From DAIRVC01 sp036803025 (lineage in GTDB: Bacteria > Chloroflexota > Anaerolineae > Anaerolineales > E44-bin32), in assembly GCA_036803025.1 (NCBI GenBank), contig DAIRVC010000147.1, positions 1 to 6,906 on the forward strand: DNA of 6,906 bases, in the 5' to 3' direction. Position 1 is the first letter of the stretch. The number at the start of each line of letters is the position of its first letter. The position numbers and the translations under genes are program-made. The notes beneath the pieces were generated by a model that saw only the letters and a program-made list of their open reading frames with translations, did no database searches and was not told where the DNA came from. Below, one piece after another: positions 5,248 to 6,906 of the stretch.

Positions 5248-6906
5248 GGGATCGAATCTTCGGCCGTCGGGCCGGGCTGGGCCGCGGCCGACGTCCGCCC
5301 GTCCTCATTCCGCTGCGGGTAGCGCAGGCGCGGGTGGTAGATGCCCTTGAGGGTGTTGACGAACGAGCGGCGGATGGTGTCGATGTCCTTGAGGGTCAGG
5401 TCGGTGCGCGCCAGCTGACCGCGGGACATGCGATCGTCGATCACCCAGCGGACCAGGCCGTCGACCGCCTCCTCGTCTTCGGGCGCCTCGGCGCGGGCCT
5501 TGGCCTCGACGCCGTCGGCCAGCATCAGAATGGCCGTCTCGCGCGAGCGCGGCCGCGGCCCGGGATAGGTGAAGTCCTGCGGATCGATCCGGGCGGCGTC
5601 GCCGCCGGCGGCATCGACCGCCGCGTGGAGCTGGTAGGTCGCGTCCAGCGTGCCGTGATGCTCGGGGATGAAGGCCCGGATGCGGGCCGGCAGGCGGTGT
5701 TTGCGCGCCAGCTCCATCCCATCGCGGACGTGGGAGAGGATCACCCCGGCGCTGGTGGTCGGATCGAGTTGCTCATGGATGTTCTGGCCGGGGATCTGGT
5801 TCTCAATGAAGAACTGCGGGCGGACGGCCTTGCCGACGTCATGATACAGGGCACCGACGCGTGTCAGCAGTGCGTTGGCGCCGATCGCCCGGGCCGCCTG
5901 CTCAGCCAGGTTGGCGACCTGCAGGCTGTGCTGATACGTCCCCGGCGCCTGTCGCAGGAGCAGCTGGAGCAATGGGTGGTCGGGGCGCGACAGCTCCACC
6001 AGCTGCAGCGCGGTGGTGACGCCCATGATGTTGCTGGCCACCAGCAGGAGACCGAGCCCCAGGGTGCTCGACAGCACACCGCTGAGCAATGCGGCACCGA
6101 CCAGCGTGGCCTTGCCAAGGATATCCGTACCCGGGTCGGGAAAGCGGAACACAACCACGACGGCCACGGCCGCCAGGGCCGCGGCCACTCCCGACCAGAA
6201 GAACGTGCTCAGGCGTTCCGCCCGGCCGATGACCAGACAGCCGAGGGTCCCGCTGACCATGACGTAGGCCGCCAGCTCCAGACCGCGCGGCGCCAGGAAG
6301 CCGACCAGGACACTGGTGACCATTGCGGTGGCCAGGCCCATTCCGGGTGCCACCAGGACGGCGGCCATGATGGGGAGGGCTGCGGCGGGGAATACGTACG
6401 GAAGAACCGTCCGCTCGGGGACCATCAGGCGCATGCCCAGGCTGAGCAGCACGAACAGCGAGCACAGGATGGCCGCCATGCGCGTCGAGCGGGCTGCTTC
6501 CGGGTGTGCGACGACCATGTACATCGCAAACGTGCAACCAAGCAGAATGACCAGCAGCGAACGGGCGGCCACATCGGGCCACGGGTTGGCGGATCGCAGG
6601 AGCCCGTAGGCCTGCAACGATTCCAGCACCAACGGAGTGACCACCTGGCCCCGGCTGACGATGATCTCGCCGGCGGCGTACGACTTCAGAACCGGAGGTA
6701 CCGCGTCGTAGGCGGCCTGACGGGCCGTCTCCGTGGCCGCATCGTTGCGCAGCGCGTTCGGTACGATGAAGGGGGCCGTCAGTTCCAGGACCAGGGCGGC
6801 CTGGGCTTCGGGCAGGCTGATGGACACCAGCGCCGGTGTGGCGCGTCGTGCCTCCTCCAGCGCATCGTCCCAGTCGCCGTGCAGCTGCATGATCCGCAAT
6901 TCGTCG
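5244..6906 (-). CDS. pgpH: 7TM-HD membrane phosphodiesterase, PgpH/YqfF type (5' end outside window)
   Basis: 553 residues are visible, counted from the first complete codon at 6905; the frame is open to the window edge and full relatives have about 700 or more, so the N-terminus is missing. PgpH of Listeria degrades the second messenger c-di-AMP. Visible parts are the end of the extracytoplasmic 7TMR-HDED domain (to about residue 105), seven hydrophobic segments (about 116-296), and a cytoplasmic HD domain. The HD residues are complete: H326 (TYQHSLQVANLAE), H355-D356 (LYHDVGK), H392 (LSHVRDG), H416-H417 (EHHGT) and D464 (LADGVEAKA). The stretch PQFFIENQIPGQN is also typical. The TTG at 6899 is not the true start. 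The protein is followed without gap by ybeY, as in Firmicutes. Hydrolysis of c-di-AMP is inferred from family, since no cyclase is in view. Confidence 0.93.
   Translation of the reverse strand, partial: DELRIMQLHGDWDDALEEARRATPALVSISLPEAQAALVLELTAPFIVPNALRNDAATETARQAAYDAVPPVLKSYAAGEIIVSRGQVVTPLVLESLQAYGLLRSANPWPDVAARSLLVILLGCTFAMYMVVAHPEAARSTRMAAILCSLFVLLSLGMRLMVPERTVLPYVFPAAALPIMAAVLVAPGMGLATAMVTSVLVGFLAPRGLELAAYVMVSGTLGCLVIGRAERLSTFFWSGVAAALAAVAVVVVFRFPDPGTDILGKATLVGAALLSGVLSSTLGLGLLLVASNIMGVTTALQLVELSRPDHPLLQLLLRQAPGTYQHSLQVANLAEQAARAIGANALLTRVGALYHDVGKAVRPQFFIENQIPGQNIHEQLDPTTSAGVILSHVRDGMELARKHRLPARIRAFIPEHHGTLDATYQLHAAVDAAGGDAARIDPQDFTYPGPRPRSRETAILMLADGVEAKARAEAPEDEEAVDGLVRWVIDDRMSRGQLARTDLTLKDIDTIRRSFVNTLKGIYHPRLRYPQRNEDGRTSAAAQPGPTAEDSIP

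Overview
The window is GC-rich and gene-dense. It contains six genes on the minus strand and the last codons of one plus-strand gene. The encoded proteins suggest a bacterium of the Chloroflexota type: a multi-GAF soluble histidine kinase, a family 5 (UDGb) uracil-DNA glycosylase, an archaeal-like endonuclease IV, and a 7TM-HD / YbeY / DgkA cluster. This placement is inferred from gene content alone and is only moderately certain.

Read in the direction of minus-strand transcription (high to low coordinates), the first block is 6906-4409. It holds a 7TM-HD membrane phosphodiesterase (PgpH/YqfF type, 5' end outside the window), then ybeY, then dgkA. Each of the two junctions is a 4-base ATGA overlap, so this is a translationally coupled operon. 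The same neighbours are known from Firmicutes.

The second block, 4408-1759, starts with a 91-bp gap holding a good sigma-70-like promoter (-35 at 4393-4398, 17-bp spacer, -10 at 4370-4375) and a perfect 12-bp palindrome next to the start codon. It continues with a large cytoplasmic sensor histidine kinase (three GAF domains, PAS, HisKA, HATPase). No response regulator is visible.

The third block, 1758-107, starts with a 75-bp gap holding a strong GC hairpin and a strong Shine-Dalgarno sequence. It then encodes an endonuclease IV family protein and a UDGb uracil-DNA glycosylase joined by a GTGA overlap. Together these give the first two steps of base excision repair: removal of the deaminated base, then cleavage of the abasic site. 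The glycosylase gene runs convergently into the plus-strand gene fragment (1-97), with only nine bases between the two stop codons.

I did not find a clearly new system. The points most worth a second look are the co-translated repair pair, the palindrome at the kinase start, the hairpin before the endonuclease gene, and changes at residues usually conserved in the endonuclease IV and DgkA families. No RNA gene, CRISPR array, transposon or integration site was seen. No stretch longer than about 100 bases lacks a gene.
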